Assembly: GCF_041146875.1 (NCBI RefSeq) | Contig: NZ_JBFRXP010000003.1 | Coordinates: forward strand, 1 to 64,000 | Direction: 5' to 3' | DNA from: Igneacidithiobacillus sp041146875 | Lineage (GTDB): Bacteria > Pseudomonadota > Gammaproteobacteria > Acidithiobacillales > Acidithiobacillaceae | DNA length: 64,000 bases | Part shown: positions 44,338-52,304 of the stretch, one piece after another | How the letters are laid out: each line of letters starts with the position of its first letter | Numbering within the stretch: position 1 is the first letter of the stretch | Made by a program: the position numbers and the translations under genes | Notes under the pieces: model-generated | What the model saw: the letters and a program-made list of their open reading frames with translations, nothing else | Told to the model about the DNA's origin: nothing | Databases searched by the model: none

Positions 44338-44659
44338 GACCCGCCGATTTATGCGCCTGATGGTATTTTTCGACCTGCCCACGCTAACCAAGGCAGATAA
44401 AAAAGCCTATGTGCAATTTCGCCGCTTTCTGATTCAAGATGGCTATGACATGATCCAATGGTCGGTGTACGGGCGCATCACCAACGGCTTCGACGACATG
44501 GAAACCCACATCAAACGCCTGTCCAGCAACCTGCCGCCGGATGGCTCCGTGCGCTGTTTGCAGATCAGCGAAAAGCAATTCGCCCAAATGCGGCTACTCG
44601 TTGGTCTGCCGAAATTTCAGGAAAAAAAGCTCAATGCCCAACAAATGCTGCTGTTTTAA
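44327..44659 (+). CDS. cas2: CRISPR adaptation protein Cas2
   Basis: The 110-aa ferredoxin-fold protein forms the core dimer of the Cas1-Cas2 integrase. MRLMVFFDLPT near the N-terminus has the conserved D, followed by FRRFLIQDGYDMIQWSVYGR. I start it at the ATG 44327, preceded by AGGA inside the end of cas1; a frame opening at 44267 lies within cas1. No csn2 or cas4 follows, which fits subtype II-C. Confidence 0.95.
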   Translation: MSRETRRFMRLMVFFDLPTLTKADKKAYVQFRRFLIQDGYDMIQWSVYGRITNGFDDMETHIKRLSSNLPPDGSVRCLQISEKQFAQMRLLVGLPKFQEKKLNAQQMLLF

Positions 44660-44662
44660 CGC

Positions 44663-44717
44663 AAAAAAAATTGCCCCGAAACCCATGTCCAGCAAGCCGG
44701 TCGCGGGTTTCAGAGCA
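44663..44717 (-). terminator. Minus-strand terminator between cas2 and the CRISPR array
   Basis: Read on the minus strand, a 13-bp stem (44717-44705 paired with 44684-44672, seven Watson-Crick pairs next to the loop plus further pairs including two G-U) encloses a 20-nt loop and is followed after one base by eight T's (44670-44663). It begins three bases beyond the first repeat and ends three bases before the cas2 stop. It has no T-run in the plus direction. It is placed to end array transcripts running leftwards before they enter cas2. Confidence 0.8.
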
Positions 44718-44720
44718 GGG

Positions 44721-45680
44721 ATTGTAGCCATCCGGGGTGAGAGAGGGAACTACAACAGGCGGTCAAGTACCGCGTAAATGTCTGTCATTGTAGCCATCCG
44801 GGGTGAGAGAGGGAACTACAACCGGGCCAAGAGGCACTATTTCACGCATTCGATTGTAGCCATCCGGGGTGAGAGAGGGAACTACAACCACTAATGTGGA
44901 AGAGCGAAGAATGAAAGAATTGTAGCCATCCGGGGTGAGAGAGGGAACTACAACAGGTGAAGGGCGATCCATGATCCAAGGCATATTGTAGCCATCCGGG
45001 GTGAGAGAGGGAACTACAACTTAGCCAAGGTATTAACAACGCCAGGTTGAATTGTAGCCATCCGGGGTGAGAGAGGGAACTACAACGATGCGGTCTGGGG
45101 CCGGAATGCTGTAGATATTGTAGCCATCCGGGGTGAGAGAGGGAACTACAACCAGTGAGCGAAGACGTGGCCTTATTGAGGAATTGTAGCCATCCGGGGT
45201 GAGAGAGGGAACTACAACTGAAGCTGGCGCCTATCCTTTTGCGCCTGTATTGTAGCCATCCGGGGTGAGAGAGGGAACTACAACATCATCGAGCCGGTCG
45301 CTATTGAGGAACTGATTGTAGCCATCCGGGGTGAGAGAGGGAACTACAACCCCGCATCGGCGCTGATGCACGGCATGATCATTGTAGCCATCCGGGGTGA
45401 GAGAGGGAACTACAACATTACGGCGACTGCATCACATCCGTCGTGGATTGTAGCCATCCGGGGTGAGAGAGGGAACTACAACCCGCATTGCGCCCCGCCG
45501 AATACAGCCCACATTGTAGCCATCCGGGGTGAGAGAGGGAACTACAACCAGTCAAGCACAACAGGAGATATAGAGATGATTGTAGCCATCCGGGGTGAGA
45601 GAGGGAACTACAACATGCCGGGATCTAGGCCCGTACCGCCTGTGATTGTAGCCATCCGGGGTGAGAGAGGGAACTACAAC
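44721..45680 (-). CRISPR. Type II-C CRISPR array, 15 repeats and 14 spacers
   Basis: Fifteen identical 36-bp repeats start at 44721 and recur every 66 bp, the last at 45645-45680; all 14 spacers are exactly 30 bp. On the plus strand the repeat begins ATTGTAGCC and ends GAACTACAAC; the crRNA sense, deduced from the tracrRNA anti-repeat and from similarity to the Neisseria repeat, is the minus strand, beginning GTTGTAG and ending CTACAAT. No terminal repeat is degenerate and all spacers differ. Frames translated across the array (repeating VAIRGERGNYN) are artefacts. Neither flank has room for a conventional AT-rich leader: a terminator fills the cas2 side and a PIN gene end lies eight bases from the other. 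Confidence 0.98.
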
Positions 45681-45688
45681 GCGGCCGC

Positions 45689-46099
45689 CTACCTCAGATA
45701 CTCCAACATCACCCTGGCGGTCAGAATCTTAGTCCGGCCAAAGCGATCCAGCAGCAACAGGTCGCGCTTGTCTCCGGTCACCAGGTAGTCCGCACCGCTC
45801 ACCTGCGCCATCGCCAGCAGAAAGTCGTCATTCGGGTCGCTCGATATCTCTAGGTCTGGCAAGGCGGTAACGATTTCTGCAACCTGACGGATGTGGTTGA
45901 TCAGGAGGCCAGCCTCCCACGGCTTCACGCGATCTTGAAAGAAGGGGCGGCGAAGGACCGCCTTCATCTCTTCAATTTGCGGTTCGCTAGATATCAGGAT
46001 AAAGCGCCCTTGCTTCCACGCGTTATAAAGTTCTTCTGGTGGTGTTCCGCGGACAATGAGTGCCGATAGCAGAATGTTGGTGTCCAGAATCAGTCGCAT
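45689..46099 (-). CDS. PIN-domain toxin (putative ribonuclease)
   Basis: The 136-aa protein is a PIN-domain nuclease of the kind paired with small antitoxins. Acidic active-site candidates are D in MRLILDTNILLSAL, E in SEPQIEEMKAVL, and the later D residues in DPNDDFLLAMA and GADYLVTGDKRDLL. I start it at the ATG 46099, which overlaps the antitoxin stop by ten bases; 46123 is possible. Its stop codon lies eight bases from the last CRISPR repeat and the gene points into the array on the crRNA strand. Target RNA is unknown. Confidence 0.88.
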   Translation of the reverse strand: MRLILDTNILLSALIVRGTPPEELYNAWKQGRFILISSEPQIEEMKAVLRRPFFQDRVKPWEAGLLINHIRQVAEIVTALPDLEISSDPNDDFLLAMAQVSGADYLVTGDKRDLLLLDRFGRTKILTARVMLEYLR

Positions 46100-46338
46100 G
46101 ACGAGCGACGTACCGCCATCCATTCGGCATCGATGGCCGCCTGCAGGGCCGGGCCGTCCAGGTCTGCGTTGCGGTCTTTGATGCTTTGTACGCTGCGATC
46201 AAAAATACGCCACATTACGGCCTCCTCCACAAAGCGAGAGAGGTCACCCTTGCGCATGCCTTGTGCTCCTAAATAGGTGCGCAGGGCAATATCACATGCC
46301 GGGCTCGCCGTAATGGTCCATCGAACAGGTTTTTCCAT
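46090..46338 (-). CDS. Ribbon-helix-helix antitoxin
   Basis: The 82-aa protein has the pattern WTITASPACDIALRTYLG followed by GMRKGDLSRFVEEAVMWRIFD, typical of RHH antitoxins with an N-terminal DNA-binding strand-helix-helix and a C-terminal toxin-binding tail. AGGAG lies seven bases before the ATG. A 24-bp inverted repeat immediately upstream is a likely operator for autoregulation. It is coupled to the PIN toxin gene. Confidence 0.85.
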   Translation of the reverse strand: MEKPVRWTITASPACDIALRTYLGAQGMRKGDLSRFVEEAVMWRIFDRSVQSIKDRNADLDGPALQAAIDAEWMAVRRSSCD

Positions 46339-46349
46339 GATAGGCTCCT

Positions 46350-46373
46350 ATGCGGATAAGCGTCTATCCGCAT
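46350..46373. promoter_or_regulatory. Operator-like inverted repeat of the toxin-antitoxin pair
   Basis: ATGCGGATA (46350-46358) and TATCCGCAT (46365-46373) are perfect 9-bp arms around AGCGTC, 12 bp before the antitoxin start. On the minus strand a TTGACA -35 candidate lies at 46395-46390, so the dyad would cover the -10 region. RHH antitoxins commonly bind such sites and repress their own operon. Confidence 0.65.
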
Positions 46374-46418
46374 GATCCCCCCTCAATGGTGTCAATGCAA
46401 GAACAGACTCTCGCTTTT

Positions 46419-46455
46419 ATTGTAGCCATCCGGGGTGAGAGGTGGGGGCACAAGC
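46419..46455 (-). repeat. Isolated degenerate CRISPR repeat
   Basis: The first 23 bases (plus-strand reading) are identical to the array repeat, up to GGTGAGAG; the remaining part has diverged (GTGGGGGCACAAGC in place of AGGGAACTACAAC). It lies 739 bp beyond the last array repeat and 15 bp from the uvrB stop, with the toxin-antitoxin pair between. In crRNA sense it ends in GGCTACAAT, so its -10-like TACAAT points at the antitoxin gene. Confidence 0.92.
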
Positions 46456-46463
46456 CTCTCACC
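46434..46463. repeat. 9-bp inverted repeat overlapping the degenerate CRISPR repeat
   Basis: GGTGAGAGG (46434-46442) and CCTCTCACC (46455-46463) are perfect inverted copies around 12 bases, seven bp after the uvrB stop. The left arm is CRISPR repeat sequence. It could fold at the end of uvrB mRNA but has no T-run. Confidence 0.7.
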
Positions 46464-46469
46464 TAAACG

Positions 46470-48488
46470 TCAGCCCGCCACGGTCTTCTCTGGCCCAAAA
46501 AGGCGCGCCTGTAATTGATGGATTTGGTCGCGCAGGCGCGCTGCATCTTCAAACTCCAGATTGCGGGCGTGGCGATACATCTGCTCCTCCAAACTCTTGA
46601 TCTGCTTGGCGAGCTTTTGCGGATCATCGCTCTCGTATTTTGCCGCCGGCTCGGCGGCCTTGGCGCGGCCCTTGCCGCCACGGTGGTAGACGCCTTCGAT
46701 GATGTCTGCGACGGGCTTGTTGATGCCCTTGGGGATAATGCCGTGCTCGGCATTGAAGGCCAACTGTTTCTCGCGCCGACGATCGGTCTCGCGCATGGCG
46801 CGCTCCATAGAGCCGGTGACCACGTCGGCATAGAGAATGGCGCGCCCATGCAGGTTGCGCGCGGCGCGGCCAATGGTCTGCACCAGGGAGCGCTCAGAGC
46901 GCAGAAAACCTTCCTTGTCAGCATCGAGAATGGCCACCAGAGCCACTTCCGGCATGTCCAGCCCCTCGCGCAACAGGTTGATGCCAATCAATACATCAAA
47001 AACGCCAGCACGTAGGTCGCGGATAATTTCCACGCGTTCGACAGTCTCGATGTCAGAGTGCAGATAACGGCACCGGATACCCAAGTCGTGCAGATAGTCG
47101 GCCAGATCTTCGGCCATACGCTTGGTGAGGGTGGTGACGAGAATACGCCAGCCACTGGCAATCACGCGATGAATTTCACTGACCAGGTCATCCACTTGGC
47201 CCTGGGCGGGGCGCACCTCTACCTCGGGATCGACCAGACCAGTTGGGCGCACTAATTGCTCGACCACGGCACTCGAGTGTTCCAGCTCATACGGCCCGGG
47301 CGTCGCCGAAATAAACACGGTCTGCGGCATGAGACGTTCGAATTCCTCAAACATCAGCGGCCGATTGTCGAGGGCCGAAGGCAGACGAAAACCATATTCG
47401 ACCAAGGTCTCCTTGCGCGAACGGTCGCCACGGTACATGCCACCAACTTGCGGCACAGTAACGTGGGATTCATCAATAAACAGCAAAGATTTCGCGGGCA
47501 GGTAGTCCATCAGGGTCGGCGGTGCTTCGCCAGCGGCCCGCCCCGAGAGGTAGCGGGAGTAGTTCTCGATGCCCGAGCAATAGCCCAGCTCGGCCATCAT
47601 TTCCAGATCAAAACGGGTGCGCTGCTCCAGTCGCTGTGCCTCCACCAGCTTGTTCGCCTCGCGCAATACTTCCAGGCGCTCACGCAACTCGTCCTTGACG
47701 TGTTCGATAGCGCCCAAGACAGTTTCGCGCGGGGTAACGTAATGACTCTTCGGGTAGACGGTGTAGCGGGCCAGACGGGTGATGGTCTTGCCAGTCAGAG
47801 GATCGAAAAGCGAAACGCGCTCGATCTCGTCGCCGAAGAGCTCTACCCGCACCGCTTCATCTTCGCTCTCTGCCGGCCAGATGTCGATGACGTCACCATG
47901 CACGCGAAAGGTACTGCGCTTCAGCTCCAACGGATCGCGGCTGTACTGCATGTCCGCCAAGCGACGCAGAATGGCGCGCTGCTCCATTTGATCGCCCTCA
48001 CGCAAATGCAGGATCATGCGGTGATAGGCGGCGGGATCGCCCAAACCGTAGATCGCCGATACCGTAGCGACGATGATCACGTCGGGCCGCTCGAGCAGGG
48101 CTTTGGTCGCCGAGAGGCGCATCTGCTCGATGTGATCGTTGATGGAGGCGTCTTTCTCGATAAAGGTATCAGAGGACGGCACGTAGGCCTCGGGCTGATA
48201 GTAATCGTAGTAGCTGACGAAGTATTCGACGGCGTTGTGCGGGAAAAAGGAGCGCAACTCGGCGTACAGTTGCGCTGCCAAGGTCTTGTTGGGGGCCATG
48301 ACAATGGCTGGCCGCTGCGTTTGCGCAATCACATTGGCCATGGTGAAGGTTTTGCCCGAACCCGTCACCCCCAAGAGAGTCTGAAAAAACTCTCCGGCCT
48401 GCAGGCCCTGCACCAGACCCGCGATCGCCTTGGGCTGATCGCCTTGGGGCGGAAACAGACTTTCTAATTCAAGGTGCCGTTTCTCCAT
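46470..48488 (-). CDS. uvrB: Excinuclease ABC subunit B
   Basis: The 672-aa helicase-like damage verification subunit of nucleotide excision repair has Walker A GVTGSGKTFTMANV, the beta-hairpin region YYDYYQPEAYVPSSDTFIEKD, LLFIDESHVTVPQ, GINLLREGLDMPEV, QTIGRAARN, and a C-terminal UVR domain (LEEQMYRHARNLEFEDAARLRDQI) that contacts UvrC. Normal full length. Its 3' end abuts the CRISPR-derived degenerate repeat. Confidence 0.97.
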   Translation of the reverse strand: MEKRHLELESLFPPQGDQPKAIAGLVQGLQAGEFFQTLLGVTGSGKTFTMANVIAQTQRPAIVMAPNKTLAAQLYAELRSFFPHNAVEYFVSYYDYYQPEAYVPSSDTFIEKDASINDHIEQMRLSATKALLERPDVIIVATVSAIYGLGDPAAYHRMILHLREGDQMEQRAILRRLADMQYSRDPLELKRSTFRVHGDVIDIWPAESEDEAVRVELFGDEIERVSLFDPLTGKTITRLARYTVYPKSHYVTPRETVLGAIEHVKDELRERLEVLREANKLVEAQRLEQRTRFDLEMMAELGYCSGIENYSRYLSGRAAGEAPPTLMDYLPAKSLLFIDESHVTVPQVGGMYRGDRSRKETLVEYGFRLPSALDNRPLMFEEFERLMPQTVFISATPGPYELEHSSAVVEQLVRPTGLVDPEVEVRPAQGQVDDLVSEIHRVIASGWRILVTTLTKRMAEDLADYLHDLGIRCRYLHSDIETVERVEIIRDLRAGVFDVLIGINLLREGLDMPEVALVAILDADKEGFLRSERSLVQTIGRAARNLHGRAILYADVVTGSMERAMRETDRRREKQLAFNAEHGIIPKGINKPVADIIEGVYHRGGKGRAKAAEPAAKYESDDPQKLAKQIKSLEEQMYRHARNLEFEDAARLRDQIHQLQARLFGPEKTVAG

Positions 48489-48575
48489 CTCGCCCTCATT
48501 CCACTCAATGCAACAAGCTTAGCCCGAGTTCAAGATTGGCGAAAGCGCCACCCTTCTCCGTGAATGCTGTTCGCC

Positions 48576-49865
48576 TTATGCTAGACCAGCAAGTATTTTT
48601 TCCAATTGTCGATAGAAACGATCAAATGCGTGAAATTGCGCCTCTAAAAGCAAATCGTTTGAATGTCTAGAAGAAACGTACAGAAGCCCGGAACGTCGAT
48701 CAAGTAGCGGCAGCAAACCTGCGGCACCTACCTGACCAGACTGCAATATTTTGCGCCCTTCTATCTCACAAATTTGCACTTTCTTCCAGCTCTCTCTGAG
48801 CAAATCTTCTGGCTCGATGGCATCAATTTCCCAGCTCGGTGCACCAGAAATTCGCGCGCCAGAGCTGAATTTCTCACGCCAACCATCCGTTGTGAGCAAT
48901 GCAAAAACCGCATAATCCCAGTTCCCAGCCCGACATAAACCATCCAACGCCATTTCCACTACGGTCGAAATATAGCTTCCAGATTTTGGCAACGCATGCA
49001 TATCTGCAAGACATTGCATCTGCAACGCCATGTCACAGCCTACTCGCTTTTTTCTTCCAGAATTACAAGGCAACCAGTCATGCGGCAATAAAGCCAGAGA
49101 GCGTTCGCGATTCTCGCGCAGCCCACGAAGTAAGTCTCGCGAATTTTGTTGAAACAATGGCTGCAGCCTCAGCAATTCTCTTTCTAGCCCAGAGGAATCC
49201 TCTTGACGCATCATGGTGATTAGCGATCTGGCCTGGCGAAGCACATGAATACCTGACAACGTGGGTAATTTTTGAAGTGTTCCCAGCCCCCAATGATCGA
49301 GGAGTGCCTCATCCAATTGACCGAGGGTAAAACCGAGAATTTCCTGCTCTGCCTGCTTTTCCTCCAAACCATCGAGTAGCGCCTGGTTCAGCCGATCAGC
49401 ATACTCCCCACCTGCACACCAGAATGCAATACGCCCAATCTGGCTGAGCAAGCCAGACAGAAAATAGGGTTCTGGGTTCGCGCGAAATTTGTCGGCCAAA
49501 AAACGGGCTTGCCCAGCCAACTCGAGACTAGTACGAAGCAATTCAAGCACGCGCTCTCGATAGACCGCAGCGACCGTGCTCTCCAATACCACTGCGGAGA
49601 AACAAAGGGTACGCACCTGTGCCAAGCCTAAAATCATCAACACTCGCGACAAACTATTGAGTGATGCTCGCCCGCCACTGTACACAACGGAATTCGCCAT
49701 TCGCAAGACGAGAGCGGTAAGCACTGGATCGCGGCTAACGATATGTCCTATTTCCTCTAAACTGCTACTTTCATCACTGGTAACCGCCAGAATCTGAGCA
49801 ATATTTGCACCCAACAGAGGCAACTCTTCGTTCGCCAGTTTTCGCGCCATTTCTTTTACATTCAT
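48576..49865 (-). CDS. HDOD-domain signalling protein
   Basis: The 429-aa protein has an N-terminal HDOD domain (about residues 10-215, ELPLLGANIAQILAV, IVSRDPVLTALVLRMANS, LMILGLAQVRTL) and a C-terminal region from about residue 275 that looks GAF-like (AGNWDYAVFALLTTDGW, ILQSGQVGAAGLLPLLDRRSGLLYV). HDOD proteins are non-catalytic HD relatives used in signal transduction, often of motility. It follows the stator gene by 70 bp and probably belongs to the flagellar operon. Confidence 0.88.
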   Translation of the reverse strand: MNVKEMARKLANEELPLLGANIAQILAVTSDESSSLEEIGHIVSRDPVLTALVLRMANSVVYSGGRASLNSLSRVLMILGLAQVRTLCFSAVVLESTVAAVYRERVLELLRTSLELAGQARFLADKFRANPEPYFLSGLLSQIGRIAFWCAGGEYADRLNQALLDGLEEKQAEQEILGFTLGQLDEALLDHWGLGTLQKLPTLSGIHVLRQARSLITMMRQEDSSGLERELLRLQPLFQQNSRDLLRGLRENRERSLALLPHDWLPCNSGRKKRVGCDMALQMQCLADMHALPKSGSYISTVVEMALDGLCRAGNWDYAVFALLTTDGWREKFSSGARISGAPSWEIDAIEPEDLLRESWKKVQICEIEGRKILQSGQVGAAGLLPLLDRRSGLLYVSSRHSNDLLLEAQFHAFDRFYRQLEKILAGLA

Positions 49866-49935
49866 TATTTATTCTCGCCAAATATTCTATAAAATAAGGA
49901 CACGATGGATGGGACAATATATTTACAAAACTTTC

Positions 49936-50679
49936 TTAGTGCACATAAAAACTTTGCAATCTTGCCTCAATGATTTTTGGGTTTTCCCCCTCAGCTACGG
50001 CAACGAGCCCTTCAATCGTCATCTCACGCAAATAACTGCGTTCATGCACCACCCCTTTGATTTTGTTGGACACCGGCAAAAAGAAAATATTGGCAGCACC
50101 AACACCATAGATGGTAGCAACAAATGCAGTAGCAATCCCTGCCCCAAGCTTTGCCGGGTCGGCAAGATTTTCCATAACGTGAATGAGCCCAAGTACTGCC
50201 CCCAAAATTCCGATCGTTGGCGAATACCCTCCCGCAGATTCAAAAACCTTTGCAGCTTGCCGTTCGATTGCTTCGCGCGCCTCTAATTCGACCAGCAATG
50301 TGTCGCGGATTTTCTGGGGTTCGGTGCCATCCACCAACATCTGCAGCCCTTTCCGAAGAAAAGGATCGGCCACGGTATCCAAGCTACTCTCTAGGGCGAG
50401 CAAACCGTTCTTTCGTGCCGTGTGACTCCAACTGACCAATTGCTCAATCAAAGGCTGAGGATCTATCGCTGGTGCTTTTACCACCCAAGGCAACATTTTT
50501 AGCGAACGAACAAACACTGGCAGCTTGTATTGGATCATTACTGCGCCGGTAGTGCCACCAATCACGATGCAAAACGCCGTCAATTGAATGATGGAGGCGA
50601 TATTCCCACCATCAAGGAACTGCCCAAACAAGATTCCACCGATGGCAACCACCAGACCGATGATGGTTAGGATATCCAC
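49936..50679 (-). CDS. motC: Flagellar stator protein, MotA/MotC type
   Basis: The 247-aa protein has four membrane helices, a cytoplasmic loop with RKNGLLALESSL and ILGAVLGLIHVMENL near the third helix, as in MotA/MotC/PomA proton or sodium channels of the flagellar motor. The start is GTG sharing one base with the fliA stop. In Pseudomonas motC is followed by motD; here the next gene is a HDOD protein, so the MotB/MotD partner must be elsewhere. Assignment as MotC rather than MotA rests on the fleN-fliA context. Confidence 0.9.
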   Translation of the reverse strand: MDILTIIGLVVAIGGILFGQFLDGGNIASIIQLTAFCIVIGGTTGAVMIQYKLPVFVRSLKMLPWVVKAPAIDPQPLIEQLVSWSHTARKNGLLALESSLDTVADPFLRKGLQMLVDGTEPQKIRDTLLVELEAREAIERQAAKVFESAGGYSPTIGILGAVLGLIHVMENLADPAKLGAGIATAFVATIYGVGAANIFFLPVSNKIKGVVHERSYLREMTIEGLVAVAEGENPKIIEARLQSFYVH

Positions 50680-51401
50680 TACGCCTCCTCACGCCAGTCA
50701 ATGAGAGACGAACGCAAGCGCAATACTGCCTGGCGTAGGATCTGCGAAACTCGCGACTCGGTCAGGTCGAGGACCTTGCCAATTTCACGTAAGGTCAGGT
50801 CTTCCTGATAGTACAGCGCCATGACCAGCTGTTCCCGCTCGGGTAGCTGCGCAATGGCCTGTACCAGGTCGCGTTGAAAATATTGTGCACTCAAGAGGCC
50901 GGGGAGATCTTCGCCGGTATCACGCAAATGCTGCGCCACGAAGCTTTCATTTTCATTGGACAAATCTTCTAAGTAAAGTAATTGCCCGCCGCCCTCGCGC
51001 AGAGCTTCCTGATATTCACTCAAGGTCCAACCAAGGTCTTGCGCCAGCTCTTCCTCGGTGGCTGCCCGACCGAGTTGCTGTTCCAAGCGCGCCATCACTT
51101 TGGCAATCTTTTGTTCCCGCTGCCGAGCACGGCGTGGCAACCAATCCTGCTCCCGTAATTCATCCAACATCGCACCGCGAATGCGAATTGCGGCATAACT
51201 TTGGAACGCCGTCTCGTTGATGCTATTTTCTCTTTGTTCAAGTGCATCCAACAAACCCATCAGACCCGCCTGGACGAGGTCGTTCAGATCGACACTCGGA
51301 GGTAATCTTGCCCGCAGTCGTTGCGCAATCCGCTGCACGAGCGGCAAATATTCCGCTACCTGCGCACTACGTGTTGCACTGTCGACTATGCGGCCTGCCA
51401 T
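50679..51401 (-). CDS. fliA: Flagellar sigma factor FliA (sigma-28)
   Basis: The 240-aa sigma factor has region 2 (LPLVQRIAQRLRARLPPSVDLNDLVQAGLMGLLDAL), the GAMLDELREQDWLPR segment specific for FliA, region 3 and region 4 (LTLREIGKVLDLTESRVSQILRQAV). It directs transcription of late flagellar genes. It begins on the base after the fleN stop. Confidence 0.96.
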   Translation of the reverse strand: MAGRIVDSATRSAQVAEYLPLVQRIAQRLRARLPPSVDLNDLVQAGLMGLLDALEQRENSINETAFQSYAAIRIRGAMLDELREQDWLPRRARQREQKIAKVMARLEQQLGRAATEEELAQDLGWTLSEYQEALREGGGQLLYLEDLSNENESFVAQHLRDTGEDLPGLLSAQYFQRDLVQAIAQLPEREQLVMALYYQEDLTLREIGKVLDLTESRVSQILRQAVLRLRSSLIDWREEA

Positions 51402-52304
51402 TCACTCATGTCCGAGTTGGCCTTCTTCGATCATCAGGCGCGAGGAAAAAAGATTTGACGCCCCTGCCCGAAAATTGGGACTAGGCCAGGTCAGGATCGT
51501 GTCTGCAAGAGCGCGAAAGGCCTTGGCTGCGGCGCTATCGGGAAAACGTTGTAAGAGTGGCTGTTGCGTACGCACCGCACTGCGCAAATAGTGATCCATT
51601 GGGATAGTCCCCGCATGACGGAGATTAATCTCAAGGTATTGCCGCGCTACAGCCGCAAGGCGAGAAAAAAGCTTGTCTCCCTCAGTGGTATCACGGACCA
51701 TGTTCGGAACAACCCAAAAATTTTGCAAACCGTAATCGCGACGCATGACCTTCATGAAGGCGTAGGCGTCCGTTATGGATGCCGGTTCATTGGTCACGAC
51801 AACCAGCACATGGTCAGCGGCCCGAGAAAAACGCAATACGTCTTGCCCGATCCCGGCAGCGAGATCAAGAATTAGGTAATCATAGCTCCGCTCAAGCCCA
51901 GCAAGGACATCGAGCAGGCCAGATTGCTGGCGGGCGTCAAGATTCGCCATATCTGCAATGCCACTGGCGGCGGGCAGCACTTCTATCCCCTTGGGGCCAG
52001 GCAGAATGATCTCCGCCAGGGTTTTCTCGCCAGCCAAGACATGGGCGAGGTGATACCGCGGACTCAGCCCGAGTAGCACATCCACATTCCCGAGTCCCAA
52101 ATCTGCGTCGAACAGAATTGTGCGTTTCTTGCGTGCAGCAAAAGCCAGCGCTAGATTTACCGCAAGGTTGGTTTTACCGACCCCGCCCTTGCCACTGGCA
52201 ATGGCTAAGACCCTTGCCGCCCCCTCCTGCATGCGCCGCAATCCGTCCGCCTGATCTCCATACTCTTGCATCGCCATGTGTGGCTCCATCAACTCATGCT
52301 TCAT
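51402..52304 (-). CDS. fleN: MinD-like ATPase FleN/FlhG
   Basis: The protein (300 aa from the ATG at 52304) has the deviant Walker A ASGKGGVGKTNLAVNLALA, then LFDADLGLGNVDVLLGL and YDYLILDLAAGIGQD. FleN/FlhG limits flagellum number together with FlhF, which points to polar flagellation. It overlaps flhF by 11 bp; starts at 52289 or 52274 are equally possible. A longer upstream frame lies inside flhF and is rejected. Confidence 0.93.
   Translation of the reverse strand: MKHELMEPHMAMQEYGDQADGLRRMQEGAARVLAIASGKGGVGKTNLAVNLALAFAARKKRTILFDADLGLGNVDVLLGLSPRYHLAHVLAGEKTLAEIILPGPKGIEVLPAASGIADMANLDARQQSGLLDVLAGLERSYDYLILDLAAGIGQDVLRFSRAADHVLVVVTNEPASITDAYAFMKVMRRDYGLQNFWVVPNMVRDTTEGDKLFSRLAAVARQYLEINLRHAGTIPMDHYLRSAVRTQQPLLQRFPDSAAAKAFRALADTILTWPSPNFRAGASNLFSSRLMIEEGQLGHE

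Noticed and set aside
44763..45788. Open frames across the CRISPR array with repeating VAIRGERGNYN or VVVPSLTPDGYN
   Set aside because: They are translations of the 66-bp repeat-spacer unit, which is a multiple of three; not genes.
47256..48467. Plus-strand frame of 403 codons opposite uvrB
   Set aside because: Shadow of uvrB; composition mirrors the sense gene.
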